Shown here piece by piece: positions 1-12,771 of a stretch of 64,000 nt of DNA. Where the stretch lies: the NCBI RefSeq assembly GCF_012489685.1, contig NC_080044.1, positions 73,084,732-73,148,731 of the forward strand. Direction: 5' to 3'. Made by a program: the position numbers and the translations under genes. Source of the stretch: Lotus japonicus (Eukaryota > Streptophyta > Magnoliopsida > Fabales > Fabaceae). The notes beneath the pieces were generated by a model, which saw only the letters and a list, made by a program, of their open reading frames with translations, had not been told where the DNA came from and made no database searches. Numbering within the stretch: the stretch's first letter is position 1; every line of letters starts with the position of its first letter.

Positions 1-1947
1 TTGTGAAGCATCAGGAATGAAGGTAAATCTTGATAAGTCAAGAATGCTTTTTTCGAAAGCTGTGGACCATCAGAGGCAAATAAATCTCTCTCATATTGCT
101 GGTATCTCTAGAGCTAGTGATCTGGGGAAGTATCTTGGAATCCCTCTACTCAAGGGTCGAGTAACAAAAGCGCACTTTGCTTTTCTAATTGGTAAGATGA
201 GTTCAAGACTGACATCTTGGAAGAATAACCTTCTTAATCGAGCAGGACGGGTATGTCTAGCAAAATCAGTCCTCACCTCTATACCTGTACATGCTATGCA
301 GTCCCTTTGGTTACCTGATTCAGTTTGTGATCATTTGGACAAACTGGTCCGCAAGTGTGTGTGGGGGAGAGGGGATAATGCTAGAAGTTGGAATTTAGTG
401 TCTTGGACAGAATTAACCAAGCCAAAGGGCAGAGGAGGGCTAGGAATCAGAGGTGCGAGAGCGAACAATGAGGCTTTATTGGGGAAGCTAGTTCATAGCA
501 TGCTGAATGAGCGTGACAAACTCTGGGTACAATGTTTAAGCACGAAATACTTGCACTCTGGCTCAATTCTAGTAGAACCGCAAAGACTAGGCACATCATA
601 TGTCTGGCGTGGCATCCTGAAGGCTCGAGACGCAGTAGCTCAAGGGTTTGGTGTGAAATTGGGAGCTGGAACTTCATCCTTGTGGTACTCAAACTGGCTG
701 GGCACAGGGACACTTGCAAGCAGGTTACCGTTCGTTCACATTACGGATACACCACTTACGGTAGCAGATGTGTGGCGTGAGGGACAGTGGAATCTTGATG
801 TTCTTTACACAATGATACCTGATGCCATCAAGGAGGAAATTCATGGGATTCCTATACCTACCACAAGAACAGGAGACGAAAAGATACTTTGGCGCGAGGC
901 ACCAGATGGTCGTTACACCACTAGCTCAGCATATAACTGGTTAATTGATGATGATAGTCATGACTCTCGGTTCTGGAAAATCCTTTGGCGGGCGCATGCC
1001 CCAGAGCGGGTACGGTTCTTTCTATGGCTCGCAGGAAAAGAAGCTCTACCTACAAACAGTAAGCGCTTTCGCTGCCACCTTGCGCCCTCGGCAACGTGTA
1101 TGAGATGTGGAGCTAGCACTGAAGACGTTGAGCATGTCCTTCGCAGATGTCCTGGTGCGGCGTGGGTTTGGAGCAGGTTTACCGGAACAATCACGGGGGT
1201 CCCAGCAGCCATGCACTTTCGGGGGTGGCTCTTTGCACACTTACAAGTGAACCAGAATGCCTTGTTTTGTGCCATAGTGTGGAACCTTTGGAAGTGGAGG
1301 AATAGTTTTGTCTTTGATCAAGCACCATGGACGCATGGAGAGGTTTTGCAACGGATACAACGTGATGTGCAAGAGTTTCACCGATGGGGAAAGACTACGA
1401 CAAGAACATCTGCTTCAGCCTCAGCTGTCCTTGGGAGTGATTGTGTGCTACTCCACACTGATGGCAGCTGGCGGGGGGATATCGACAACATGGGTGGTGG
1501 CGGGGTTCTCCGAGACAGACATGGTCGATGGCTCTCGGGTTTCTCCATGGCTTTGGGGACTGGAAACGCGTTCCAGGCGGAACTCGCAGCGCTCCACCGA
1601 GGGCTAGTTCACACCTGGGAACTTGGACACCGGACGATTATTTGCCATGTGGATTGCTTGGTATTACAGCAAGTGATACTCAACAATAGTGATGTGCAAG
1701 ATCACTGGCATGGCCAGGAAATCAGCATGGTTAGAGCCTTGCTTGCTAGGGATTGGGATGTCACGCTTAGTTATGTGCCCCGGGATCGGAATGTGGTTGC
1801 GGATGCACTGGCAAAGCTTGCGGTTCAGGAAGGCTGGGATTGGAAAGTTTGGAGCCTCCCCCCGACATCGGTGGTGCCTTTACTTTGCCATGATATAGTT
1901 TCTTAGTTTGTTCTTTCTTTCCTTGATGTAACCAAAAAAAAAAAAAA
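1..1947 (+). mobile_element. 3' part of a LINE (non-LTR) retrotransposon with poly(A) tail
   Basis: The element runs in from the left edge of the window and ends in a 14-base A tract at 1934-1947, about 30 bp after the stop codon of its ORF. It carries the C-terminal part of a plant LINE ORF2 (described separately). A coding region followed by a short 3' UTR and a poly(A) tail is the usual LINE 3' end. The 5' part lies outside the window, so completeness and target-site duplications cannot be judged. Confidence 0.9.
2..1906 (+). CDS. LINE ORF2 C-terminal part: RT tail, zf-RVT, RNase H
   Basis: The frame is open to the left edge, so the ATG at 17 is probably internal: the codons before it read CEASG, as expected just inside the reverse transcriptase domain. 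Counting from that ATG, the order is RT thumb region (about residues 1-130), a zf-RVT zinc-binding stretch (about 310-395, with C-x2-C then H and C in MRCGASTEDVEHVLRRC), and an RNase H domain (about 478-615) with TDGS, AELAAL, CHVDCLV and NVVADALAKLA carrying the acidic residues. In this family the enzyme copies element RNA at a nicked genomic site. No stop or frameshift interrupts more than 600 codons, so the copy looks young or only recently inactive. Whether it is transcribed is unknown. Confidence 0.88.
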   Translation, partial: CEASGMKVNLDKSRMLFSKAVDHQRQINLSHIAGISRASDLGKYLGIPLLKGRVTKAHFAFLIGKMSSRLTSWKNNLLNRAGRVCLAKSVLTSIPVHAMQSLWLPDSVCDHLDKLVRKCVWGRGDNARSWNLVSWTELTKPKGRGGLGIRGARANNEALLGKLVHSMLNERDKLWVQCLSTKYLHSGSILVEPQRLGTSYVWRGILKARDAVAQGFGVKLGAGTSSLWYSNWLGTGTLASRLPFVHITDTPLTVADVWREGQWNLDVLYTMIPDAIKEEIHGIPIPTTRTGDEKILWREAPDGRYTTSSAYNWLIDDDSHDSRFWKILWRAHAPERVRFFLWLAGKEALPTNSKRFRCHLAPSATCMRCGASTEDVEHVLRRCPGAAWVWSRFTGTITGVPAAMHFRGWLFAHLQVNQNALFCAIVWNLWKWRNSFVFDQAPWTHGEVLQRIQRDVQEFHRWGKTTTRTSASASAVLGSDCVLLHTDGSWRGDIDNMGGGGVLRDRHGRWLSGFSMALGTGNAFQAELAALHRGLVHTWELGHRTIICHVDCLVLQQVILNNSDVQDHWHGQEISMVRALLARDWDVTLSYVPRDRNVVADALAKLAVQEGWDWKVWSLPPTSVVPLLCHDIVS

Positions 1948-4900
1948 TCACATGACGTACAACTTAGTTTTCTCCCTACGTGATCATGCATGCTCGGAGG
2001 AAGATGCTATTAGGCCAACCGGGGCTACACACGGGTTGAGTTAGATGAATTTTAGCTTGATTAGGATCCGAACCAATTAAATAATGCTTGGGTTGGGTTG
2101 GGTTAGATTTTGTGAATTTTCTTCTTCGGACTCGAATTAATATTCACTTTGTCACAACCATCATTCATTCATCGAAACTTTCACATTTCTTCACCTTTCC
2201 CTAGCTTTATCTTCACAGAGTAAAAAAAAAATGACCCTCTTCACTCGCCACATAATTTGTATAATGAGTATGTTTAATTGTCATGATTAAAATATGTTCT
2301 CTCAAACACTTGTGTAAGCAATTATGTTATACAATAAACTCAAATAAATTATTTCTAATGTGATCATACTTTTCGTCTAATGTAAAAACCTATTTAGTTT
2401 TTTTTTCTGCATCATAATCCATTTTAAAAACGGTTACATGTTTCTCCTAATAAATATCTTTATCAAAATTTGAAGTTGTACTCTCATTTATTCAAGAATT
2501 TAATCTAAATTGTTTAGCACTAAACTAAACTAACACCATATTGAGGTTTAAATAAAATTTTGACTCAATTCAAAATAAAATAAGTAATGGAATGATTAGT
2601 GTAAACAATAATAATAAAAACTGTAGAAGTCAAAGTTAGGAATTCAAAGTTGAAAGCACAACAATCAAGGAGTGGAGCATAAGGATTAAGGAGTAACCCA
2701 CATGGGCGTGCTGATTTGGGTCGCGGAGAACTGGGTCTATCGGGTTTCGTTTCGATTAAAAATATTAGCATATAGTCCTGTATTTTATATAATTTATACA
2801 AGATGCTCCAAATCTTATGTAGTAGGATTAAGGTATGTTATTTTTGTAGACTTTGCACAATTATCCGAGTCCAAGAGAGTACTATTACTCAACTAGATTG
2901 AATAATAGCAATATTTGTTTCCCTTAAAAAATATTTTCTTTAATTTTAAAAAGTGTAAGTTAATAGTGTAGACGTGTAGTTAAATTATGTTATTTCATCA
3001 ATAACATAATCTTCCATAAAATGAGAGGGATGTATCTCTATGAGAACTGGTGATGCGCGGCCGGTGAAAGAGGTAGAGCATACAATGATGGAGTCAAATT
3101 GAAACTGTTGGGGACTAAGGAGTAAGTACGGAGTATTATATTGTGGGGTTAGGGTACAATTTCACGAGCCTTGAGACTTGAAAGTTGATAGGGGAATCTT
3201 CACTTCCATAGGCTGCGTGCTGCCATTGAACTCTTTTTAGTTACTTGCTGATCACCACTAAACTAATCTCAACTTGTCAATTTAAAAATCATAAACTTTA
3301 CCAACGATTATGATAATTACACTATCACCATTTTTTATTGGACAAAAAATGTATCTAATTCTAATATATACTCTTCATTTGGTAGTTAGGAAAAGGGGTT
3401 GTCTAAATATTAGAAGAATTGAGTAGGAGATTAAGAATTGCTACTTTAATGGAGAAAAAAAAAATTATTGGTTGCTATATTTATTGCATGTCTTTGTCTC
3501 TTTGTGCTATAGCAATAAATTCCGGAACTTGTGTTTGTCCGTGTCTTTGAACTCTTTTACTATGAACAATTGAAGGGAATTTAGAAGTAGTACAATTGCA
3601 GGTAAGAGCACATTCTCAGGGAGATTAATTTGATAAAGAAGAGGTTGAAGGCCGACATAGACCCTAAATTCCGACTCTCTGATTCCCATATATTCCTAGT
3701 CACTAAACCCATGATGGATGGAATACTATAGTTAAGAAAGTGAAAATTGAAACTGTTCTTCTAAAATCTATCTGAGCTCATGGATGCTTTTGGCCTTTAA
3801 CCGTGGTCCACCTTGGATGATTTTTCAGCAAGGTGGTATGATGTTAATATGGTAGGGTAGTACCCGCAAATGTATTTTGATGTTCCAATATGAGAGCATA
3901 AAAAAAAGTTTATAGTGATTGGAAAACAATGAGTTAGCAAAATTAATGAGTAATATCTATATAAATGAAAGATCAAACATGTATTTATAGATATAGTCAC
4001 AATCAAGCGTTAAGCCTTGATAAAAAATTTATGTATGACTTTCAAGATGATGATTGCCTATGGTTGCCCTTAAGCAATCCTATAATTATCTTATAAGTGT
4101 AGTGTCCCTAAATTTACTCAGTTAACTGTTGAACAATATGTAATCATCTTAGCTAAACATGATCTTTAATTCATTTTTCAAACAGCAGACAAGATTTTTT
4201 TATCACTGAATACTAAGAAGGAATAATTTTGATAATTACGAGTGTAAATTAGTGCTACTATTATCATGGAGTATAGCATCACATTAGAATTTCACTTCCA
4301 TTTAAAAGAGAAATAGATAAATAAAAAAGAAATAAGATGTATGATATATAAGTAAGGTGATAGAAAAATAAGAAAAAGTAGATAAAAAAGAAAGAAATCA
4401 AGAGAATGATTCAAATGAGATAAAAGAAAAAAACAACGTAAATGAATCAAAATCGTTATAGTTCAAATGAGTCGTGTCTCTTTCAAATAAATATGACCTT
4501 AAGATACTGAATATTTTTAACACATTTTTTTACTATAGTCAAAATTCAATATGATCGAGCTTCACTAAATTAGGATTTAGGATTGAAATTCAAACTATAA
4601 TTTAATGAATCACTTAAATTGTAATAAAATAAAAATATGATTAAAAATATAATCTGGTTATGGCAGAGAGAGTTATCCTATTTAGTACTCCAGTAGGCAT
4701 TCTCCTCAAACTTCAATGTACCAAAAAAAGGAATCAGTGATAGTTCTTAGAGAATGGTGACAAATACTCAACAATTTTACAACTTTTCATCTGACACTCC
4801 TTCCTCTCTCCATAAGGTCAAACTCACATGTTTTCTATTGAATTAGGTGGGATATTCATCCCCATAGTGGTTCTGATTTCTTGTCTCCTGTAAGCTTGAA

Positions 4901-5069
4901 GAGAATCTTATCTTGTATAATATCATAAAGATAAATTATATATGGATATGCTTGTCTTAAAATTGAGTAAAATATTTTAGTATAAAAGAAAGAATTGATC
5001 TAGAAAAAAATCAATTCTTTGGTTAAAAAAATAATATAAAGAATGGTAAAATTAAGTTATATCTAAACA
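1948..5069. other. AT-rich intergenic DNA without a recognisable gene
   Basis: Only short chance ORFs occur here (none above about 80 codons and none resembling a known family). A GGGTT-type short repeat lies near 2090-2106, and purine-rich stretches occur at 4310-4440. No element with clear ends was recognised. Confidence 0.5.
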
Positions 5070-6761
5070 TCTATTTATATATATATATATATAAAGGAGA
5101 CTTGAGTTTGGTTGCACTCCTTTACATTAAATACATTAAATGATAAAACATTTCATTTGTATTAATAATTTAAATAATAATTTTTTTTGTGAAATGAACT
5201 TAAATAATAAAATTAAAAATTAAATAAAATTTCCTAAATCATAAAATTAAAATTAAATAAAATTGCCTAAGTTATGAGCTATTCAACTACATACTAAAAT
5301 GTAAAATACGATTTAAATTTTGTTATAAAGACATACAAAAAATCTTTATGTTATATACATTAAACTAAAAACTGAACAATAAAATTTTCAAATCAATATT
5401 TATTCAACTACCACCTAATTTTCATGTTTGTTGTATAAGGTAGAACAAAATATGACAATATGCTCCAGGACATAACACTTAGTTTTCTGAAAAAGAGTGA
5501 AACAAGACACTCTAATAAAAAAAAACTACACTGATGTTTATCAACAAAAAGTTACACTAATAAAAGTACACAGAATTTACATGTGAATTTTTTTAATTAT
5601 ATAATAATAAAAATATTATAAATAATTTATGTAAATAAATATCTTAATAAAAGAAAGATTCAAAATATATTTGTGGATGTTTTATTTCCCTTAATCAATG
5701 TCTCGGGTTCGAATCATGTACATATATGAAAATGAGACTTGAACCATAGCATTAAATACAATAGTAGAAATGAAGACTCACCTCCTTGAAAAAAAATTTA
5801 AACTCATGACTTTTCATTTTTCATAATACTTACTCACTATCTTTCATGGTAAAACACCAAATTTGCCTACATAAATAAATTAACATCAAGAACCAAAATT
5901 AAATAATAATAAAATATCAATTATTAATAAATAATTTAGACAACATAGATTTAAATTTAAATTTTCGCAATAAGGTATTTGTGTAAAAAAAATTAAATAT
6001 ATTTTGTATCTATTAAATATTAGTGAAAATGACTTGAAATGACATAACAGAGGAAGCTAATTAAAAAAACTAAATAATTTTAAATTTAGTCAATAATGTT
6101 ATACGCTATTTAAGTTTTGTTTTTGAAAGAGCTATTAAATTTATAATTTATTATAATTTTAAAATTTAAAATTACTTTTTTATTGATAAAAACACACAAA
6201 TTATGTTATTATTATAACTTATTTGATGATATTAAAAATTTATTATTTAATATAAAATCCTTCAAACTTGAATAATTTTTTTCATATAAATAAATAAATG
6301 AATTATTAAATTATTAAAACTAATTTAATGCTAATGTTAAAATAAATTAATAAATTTAAATATGTATTTTTTCACACAAAGAAAACTCTAAGTTGTCTCA
6401 AGATAATTATTTTTAATTTGATAATACTTAGGTAATGCTAATGAACACGACAAATCTTATCCATGACCAATACGACCAAACATGATTGGTTAGTAATTAT
6501 GATTTTTCAAAACTATGTATTGTTATTTTTATCAAATTTATTTTATTATTATCTTCCATTTGTAACAAAAAAAAACTTGATTTATTATTAGTCTTTAAAA
6601 TAGATTGTCGTGAAGATCGTGCAGTGGTTTAGTCGTGTAAAATAACAATCCTCCTTTCAATTAAAAATTATTTTAATATTCATTTAAAAGTATAATAATT
6701 TTGATATAATACTAAAAAATATTAGGAATAAACCCGTGCAACGCACGGGTGTTATATCTAG
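5070..6761 (+). mobile_element. Small non-autonomous Helitron
   Basis: The 3' end is clear: an 8-bp-stem hairpin at 6732-6750 (core CCCGTGCAACGCACGGG) followed 8 bp later by CTAG at 6758-6761 and a host T at 6762. The same hairpin core occurs at the minus-strand Helitron ending at 26049. The proposed 5' end is TCTATTTATATAT at 5070, preceded by a host A at 5069, which fits insertion between A and T. Helitrons move by a rolling-circle-like mechanism using a Rep/helicase made by an autonomous relative. No Rep, helicase or other ORF is present in this 1.7-kb AT-rich element. The 3' end is firm; the 5' end is a sequence-pattern inference. Confidence 0.72.
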
Positions 6762-7920
6762 TTATATTGTAAAATAAACTTAAAAATTGTTTTTTTACTT
6801 GAATGGTAAAAATTAATTACCTTTAAAGAATAAAAGGTGATTAAGTTGCACAAGTTGGGGTGCAAATCCCCCATTACAAAGCAGCTTATGTGGCGTGCCA
6901 TGTGGATGTTGATGCTTATGTCTGCATCGCATAGGATGTTGACTAGCCAGTTGATGTGTCATGTCAGATCCTTAGTTGATTAAAGTTGGCTTCGGGACAA
7001 ATGTGATCGATGGTTTACACATTCAACAATTTATGAAGTTATTTTATTTTTTAAGGCGTGTCAGACCGTTAGTGAGCGTCCAACTTGGATGAACTAATTT
7101 AAGGTAATTTTACTATGTTTCAACATTTTTTAATTAGTTTTTTTAGGTGTTTGTTTAAGCTTTAAAAGAACACTATTAAAAAATACTGAAATCAAGTTAT
7201 TCAAAAAATTATTTTTCATATATGAAGGGGAAAAAATTAATGTAACTCAACACAAAATCAACTTATGATATTCTTAAAAATCTTTAAAAAAAATGTAAAT
7301 AAAAAATAAATTTTAATTTGAATCAAACACAGTCTCCTCTCTCACATTCCTAGATACTAAATGCTTCACGATCTTCCTTTAGATTCTTTGGGTCGATTGT
7401 CCTTGCGGCAGGGAAACGAGCATTGGATCTTGCTCTGCCTGCTGCTATGCTTACCCTCAAGTGAGGGGCATGGTCTAGGTTGTAACACCCCCCTTTTCCC
7501 ATTGTTTTATTTAAAAACGTTTATCAGAGTTTAAAAACATATCAAGGGAGTATTGCACTTCTTCAAGAAAACTCATTAAAATTAACACTGATTGTGTTTG
7601 AAAATTTATAAGTTCATATGCTTTCCAAAGAATGAATTATTTATGCCAATAAAATTTCTAAACCAGCCAGATAATCCCAAGATGCTTAAGATCACTTATT
7701 TAAATAGGTTTATCTTCCATGATATTCCAATAAAATTCATCATACTCAGAACTGAATTTCATAAGCACTTCGGCCATCAACAGTACGACATCGCCATAAT
7801 TTAGAAAATCATTCAAAAACTTCCATAAGGAGAGGTTATAAAATCATCTCAACAAAAATGTAAAAGTAACGTAAAATATCTACTCAGTGTTACATTACAG
7901 AGCAAGACACTTATTTTATT

Positions 7921-7942
7921 ATAATAATAATAATAATAATAA
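7921..7942. repeat. (ATA)n microsatellite
   Basis: About seven perfect AAT/ATA units lie inside the solo LTR. Confidence 0.9.
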
Positions 7943-8728
7943 CATAAACTAAGACTCTCCGAAGCTACTCCTCATAAGCCACATCTCTATCTCAAGTACC
8001 TGAGCGATGTCGCATAGAACATCATTCCAACAGAAGGGTAAGAACTTACATTGTATAAAATATAGCATAACAAAGAGCAAGTAAACAATTCAGATCCTGC
8101 TTTATAAACTCTTCACATTGTCTTTAAAATATGAGTGATTATAATATTTTCTCTCAAGACAGTTTTACAATTCTTATTAATGTTTCGGAAAATTATAAGC
8201 TTAAAGAAGAATAATAATTCGACTTTACCACGACAGCAAAACAATTCACCAACAAATCACCAAACACATAAAACCACTGAAAACGTGAAACTTAGTGTGT
8301 GAGACTCTAATGTATGCATGTGGTACCAATTGTTAACCTTAGCGGTATCACCGCGTCCACTCCAGACAGTTAACCACCAATGAAGTCCACGCCAGACTTC
8401 CAGAACCACTCCAGTTCTGGGACAAACCTCAGTTTTCCGATGAAAACCGACACGTTGCCTCTTGACTAAATGAAGTGTATTTCGTGCAAAAACCCATAAA
8501 TTAAAACATGCAATTTGAGACCATTCCAGCCCCAAATATATAACATATTTTCTCACCAAATTCCATAACGGAAATCACACCAAAATTGCACAAAATAAAA
8601 CTTCAATACAATTATCAAATCATTCACTATTCCACTGACAAAATAGCAACACAAAATCATCAAATGTCTCATATCAATTACAAGAATCAGTTTCAGAATC
8701 AATCCCAGAAATAAGCAGAAACATAGCA

Positions 8729-9263
8729 AACTTGCATATAATCCTGGTACTAAATGAGCAGTCCAAAAATTATGAAAATTTTACCAAACATAGCCTTATA
8801 CGTTAGCTTTCATGTAAAATTGGTTTCACCCAATTTGAAATTCTGTAGAGAGAGTTATGCTCTCTACAACACAGGCTGTTAGGGTGTTTGCGAGCAAAAC
8901 AGAGTGAACTTGCAGATAATTCTGGTATTGAATCAGCAATCCAAAAATTATGAAAATATTACCCAATATAACCCTATGAGTTAGCTTTCATAAAAAATTA
9001 GTTTCACTCAATTTGGAATTCTTTAGAGAGAGTTATGCTCTCTACAACACAGGCTGCTAGGGTGTCTGCGGGCAGAAACAGAATGAACTTGCAAATGATT
9101 CTGGTATTGAACCAGAAATCGAAAAATTATGAAAATATTACCCAACATAGCCCTATGAGTTAGCTTTCATACAAAATTGGTTTCACTCAATTTGGAATTC
9201 TGTAGAGAGAGTTATGCTCTCTACAACACAGACTGTTAGGGTATCTGCGGGAAAAACAGAACA
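8729..9263. repeat. Three tandem units of about 178 bp inside the solo LTR
   Basis: Units start at about 8729, 8907 and 9086 with the shared opening AACTTGCA. They differ by scattered substitutions and small indels. Each unit carries a hairpin-forming segment, GTAGAGAG / CTCTCTAC around a 7-base loop, next to the words TATGCTCTCTACAACACAG. Confidence 0.9.
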
Positions 9264-9851
9264 GAACCTAATTTTCCCCGGAACCTCAATTTCGCTCAAA
9301 ATCAATTTTGCTCACCACATGTTAACACTCAACACAGTCTCTCAGTTTTGAATTTTCAAAGAAGATGGGGGTTCCTTCATGTTAAACTCAACCTCTGTTA
9401 TTCTACAATTATACAAGGTAAATTCAAACCCTTACCTTCTATGACACCGATACAAAGCCTCCTTGACCATTTTCTTCTTGAAGATCAAATTCTAGGTTTT
9501 CTCCACCTTTTCTCCTCTCCTTCACCTTTCACATGTTTCTCTGTTCTGCTGCTTCTCTAATCCTAATTTTCTGATTTCTCTCTTTTTAATTCTCTCATAA
9601 CCCTTAAATAATCTTACAATGGGCCCCACTCTCAACTACTCACTTAAAACCTAAAACCCTTATTTATCTATATCACATAATAACTTAATTATCTAATAAA
9701 ATCACTTAATGACCTTATCATCTAATTAAATCACATAATCACATAATCATCTAATTAAATCGCATAAATTATCAAAATACCATATAGCATAATAATAATT
9801 AGGATAAATTAATAAATAACCTAATAACGAAAAGTGGGGTGTTACATAGGT

Positions 9852-12424
9852 GAGAGAAACATTGGGAAATATTTTGTTCTTATCTAGTGATCGACTGTGT
9901 GGTTGTACCTCTTAATATTTCATGTGTCTTTCGGATAGCCCTCCTGCTTTCTTACTTAGTGAATAGTGAAGCTTGACACCTAGAAAGGGTGTGTGGCAAT
10001 TGTCTCCTTTTAGTTAGTCGAATCCCTAACTCGACTTCTGTGAAGCGCATGTTGGGTATAGTAGGCTAGGAACTCTGCTGGGGTTGCGTGCTTCACAACT
10101 CTATAGGTCTATTATAGACCTATATAGCTTCATAAGTAGGATGTAGGGTGTGACTCAATCACATCTAGTGTGAGTCTGTTATGACTTAACTTCACAGGTC
10201 GGCAAGTAATTTGGGTGTATCGAAAGTTTGGGCGACATGTTCACTACTGGTTGATTCATGAAGATGACCGGAACTATACTCACTAATTCATGGCCTTTAC
10301 CTTTGGTGATGGTAAAGTTATATGGAGAGTGTTGGGATTCGTGTTAAAAGGTTGGTTTGTGAAGACAAAAGGTGATTAAGTTTCATTCATATTTATGTAT
10401 AAGTTGAAATGAGGTGAAGAGAAAAGAGAAATAAGAAAAAAAATGGGAGAACATAATAGGTGTGATGCGTGATGAGTAAAACTGAAGAGATAAATAAAAA
10501 GTGAAGTGAAAATGAAGTAGAAATGTGAATGAATAAATCAAACCCTCACTTATTCATCTTGTGATTAATATATCTGACCAGTTAAGTGCTGTCGCATTTT
10601 CGTGTCAATGACATTGACAATGATAACCAAACATAGTAAATCGAAAGCTAAAAGCAGCACAGAGAAAATTAAGAATGAAGAGAACCGTCATTGACAGGTC
10701 CCAGAAGTCATGGCTTTGTGCTTAATTAATACACTTGAAAGGAAAAGTAATCAATGAACAAACAGTCACGCAGCTAATGGTTCTATTCTATGCTACTAAT
10801 GATAGCTATGAAAGGGACACTGGTTCGCAGGTTCAATGGATACCTCAGAGTATCAGGTGAACCGTGAACCGTGAACCGTATTAGATAGAAATTCAAATGC
10901 TGAAACTTCAACTAACAACATAATAATTAATGATTTCTCAAGCCACATTAATCAATCTGCGGGTCCCATGAAGCCACAGGGAGGAAAAGTAATCTTCAAC
11001 CATGTAAAAGTGGCTGAGATTTTGGATGCAAAAAAATTGCTTTGAAACAAGAGCACAACCAGGTGAAATTTTAAGTGTGTGATTGATATTTGGCAGAAAA
11101 CACACAACCTAAAGTGTAAATGTAAAAATAATATTTTGTTAACGTGCCTGAATTAGCATTAAGTTTAATGGAAAATTGAACATATGTTAAACTTTGTTGT
11201 TTCCTTACTCATGTAACAAATTTTCGCTAATGACTCAATTTTTCTGCGATCTTGTGGCTTTATAATGCAGTTCTATTTTAATACAATTTTTGCAAAAGGG
11301 TTGGAAAACAACTTTAACCATATATTTATCTCTTTGGCTCTTTGTTGACCTGATAAAAATTCATTGACAACCCAAATTCACCCACGTTATACAAGAGAAA
11401 CATATGAATATAAGATACAAAAACGAAAAATATAATGTATTAAAATCTTTCTTTAATAGATCAAGTTGTTGCACATGAACTGAACCCATGCCTCAGCAAA
11501 CCAATTCAATGATTATGTCTAATAATTTACAAATCACGTGTAAGCATATGGAAAAGCTAAGGAGAGAGGGAGAGAGCACAGGCTGGGATTGAATTGGGGT
11601 CAGAAGATGGATATGGCTGGATCCATGAAAGAAATGTGCAGTGCAACCATGGGATTGGGATTGGGATGGGTCCATGCCAAATAATAATTTGGCTAGCAGA
11701 TGATAGAAAATGATATGTGAGAGTGCTGCCTAACAGTTTCTTTCATATTACGGTGCAGTAAAAGTTAAGGAAGGAGATATACTTTTGACTTTCCGCTCCA
11801 CTTTTTGTTCTTTATCGAGTATGTAATTTTTATTAAATTCATATATGAATATAAATAATTTGCATTTTGCAGTTTTTCACCTTTTCTCATACAAGAGTGG
11901 TAAAAAGATTAAGAATGGCCAGATCCTATTTTTCACCTTTTTCCTACCAAAATATGAGAAGGGGAAAACAAAATTGAAAGCAAGACATAAGCTGCTACAA
12001 TTTTTTTTTTTTTTTTTAAATACAGTGGAGGGGAAGAGTATAGGGTTATTTGAACTTGCATTAGAGTGAAAATAATCAAACATCACTTATTTTACATTGT
12101 TTTTACAGAATTTATGTTTTTAAAATCTTTCGGATACATTTTCTTTCTATTAAAAACAAGTATAAGAAATTGTTTGTGAAAATCACTATCTTCTACTGTG
12201 ATATATTGACTATATCACTTTTCATAAATTAATAATATATTGACACATCCTTGAATAGTTATTACTTTTTATATAATATAATAACTGGAATAGTCAAAAT
12301 ACCTTTTATGATTTGAAAATATATAGTTAACAAATGACATAAAAATAAAATATAACACTTACGAACATTCAAAATTAGATCCACTATTTCCTTTCAAAAA
12401 AGAACAAAATAGATCCATTATACT
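9852..12424. other. Intergenic region without a recognised gene
   Basis: Only short chance ORFs are present. A 9-bp perfect stem with a 3-base loop (ATAGGTCTA...TAGACCTAT) is at 10103-10123. A T18-type tract is at about 11999-12017. No coding domain was recognised. Confidence 0.5.
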
Positions 12425-12716
12425 ATTATCCCCGGGGTAAATAGCCAAGTTGGTCCTTAAATATGTCAACCGCCTTCAAGTTAGTCCCTAAACTTCTAAA
12501 ATGCCTCCCGCGGTCCCTGAATGTGGCAAAAGCCATTCACATTAGTCCCTCCGTCAATTTTGGTCCACTAACGGAGATGATGTGGCTGTTAAATGCTGAC
12601 ATGGACGGTTAAATGTTGACGTGGATAACGTTAAGCAATTTAGTCCCTGAATATGGCAAATATAGACAATTTAGTCCCCGGGTTAAATTCACAATTTTTC
12701 AAAAAAGGTGTAGGTG

Positions 12717-12771
12717 GGATTCGAAACTATGACTTAGGAGTGGCAAAACAACTCCTTTGCCAGCTGACCTA
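12717..12771 (-). repeat. tRNA-like A-box/B-box segment in the left MULE arm
   Basis: On the minus strand TAGGTCAGCTGG (12760-12771) and GTTTCGAATCC (12717-12727) match the internal Pol III A and B boxes with tRNA-like spacing. No full cloverleaf is evident, so this is a tRNA-derived relic rather than a tRNA gene. Confidence 0.5.

Larger units (their letters stand above)
7481..9846. mobile_element. Solo LTR of an LTR retrotransposon, with 5-bp TSD
   Basis: The repeat begins TGTAACACCCC and ends GGGGTGTTACA, the TG...CA border of long terminal repeats. It is flanked by a perfect 5-bp duplication TAGGT at 7476-7480 and 9847-9851. No second LTR, primer-binding site or gag-pol lies next to it, so it is a solo LTR left by recombination between the two LTRs of one element. 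The strand cannot be fixed from the near-symmetric ends. Similar TGTAACACCCC borders are known in plant Ty3/Gypsy elements, so that superfamily is likely. Confidence 0.85.
6832..10382. repeat. 16-bp direct repeat bracketing a 3.5-kb block
   Basis: AAAAGGTGATTAAGTT occurs at 6832-6847 and again, identical, at 10367-10382. The enclosed block is 3.5 kb, or about 1.15 kb once the solo LTR at 7481-9846 is removed. A 16-bp identity at this distance is unlikely by chance and looks like a target-site duplication of an older insertion. The block has no recognised coding domain and no poly(A) tail, so the element type is unknown. Confidence 0.5.

Noticed and set aside
8729..9263. Regular repeats with hairpins, considered as a CRISPR-like array
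   Set aside because: Units are 178 bp, contiguous without unique spacers, and lie in a retrotransposon LTR of a plant genome.
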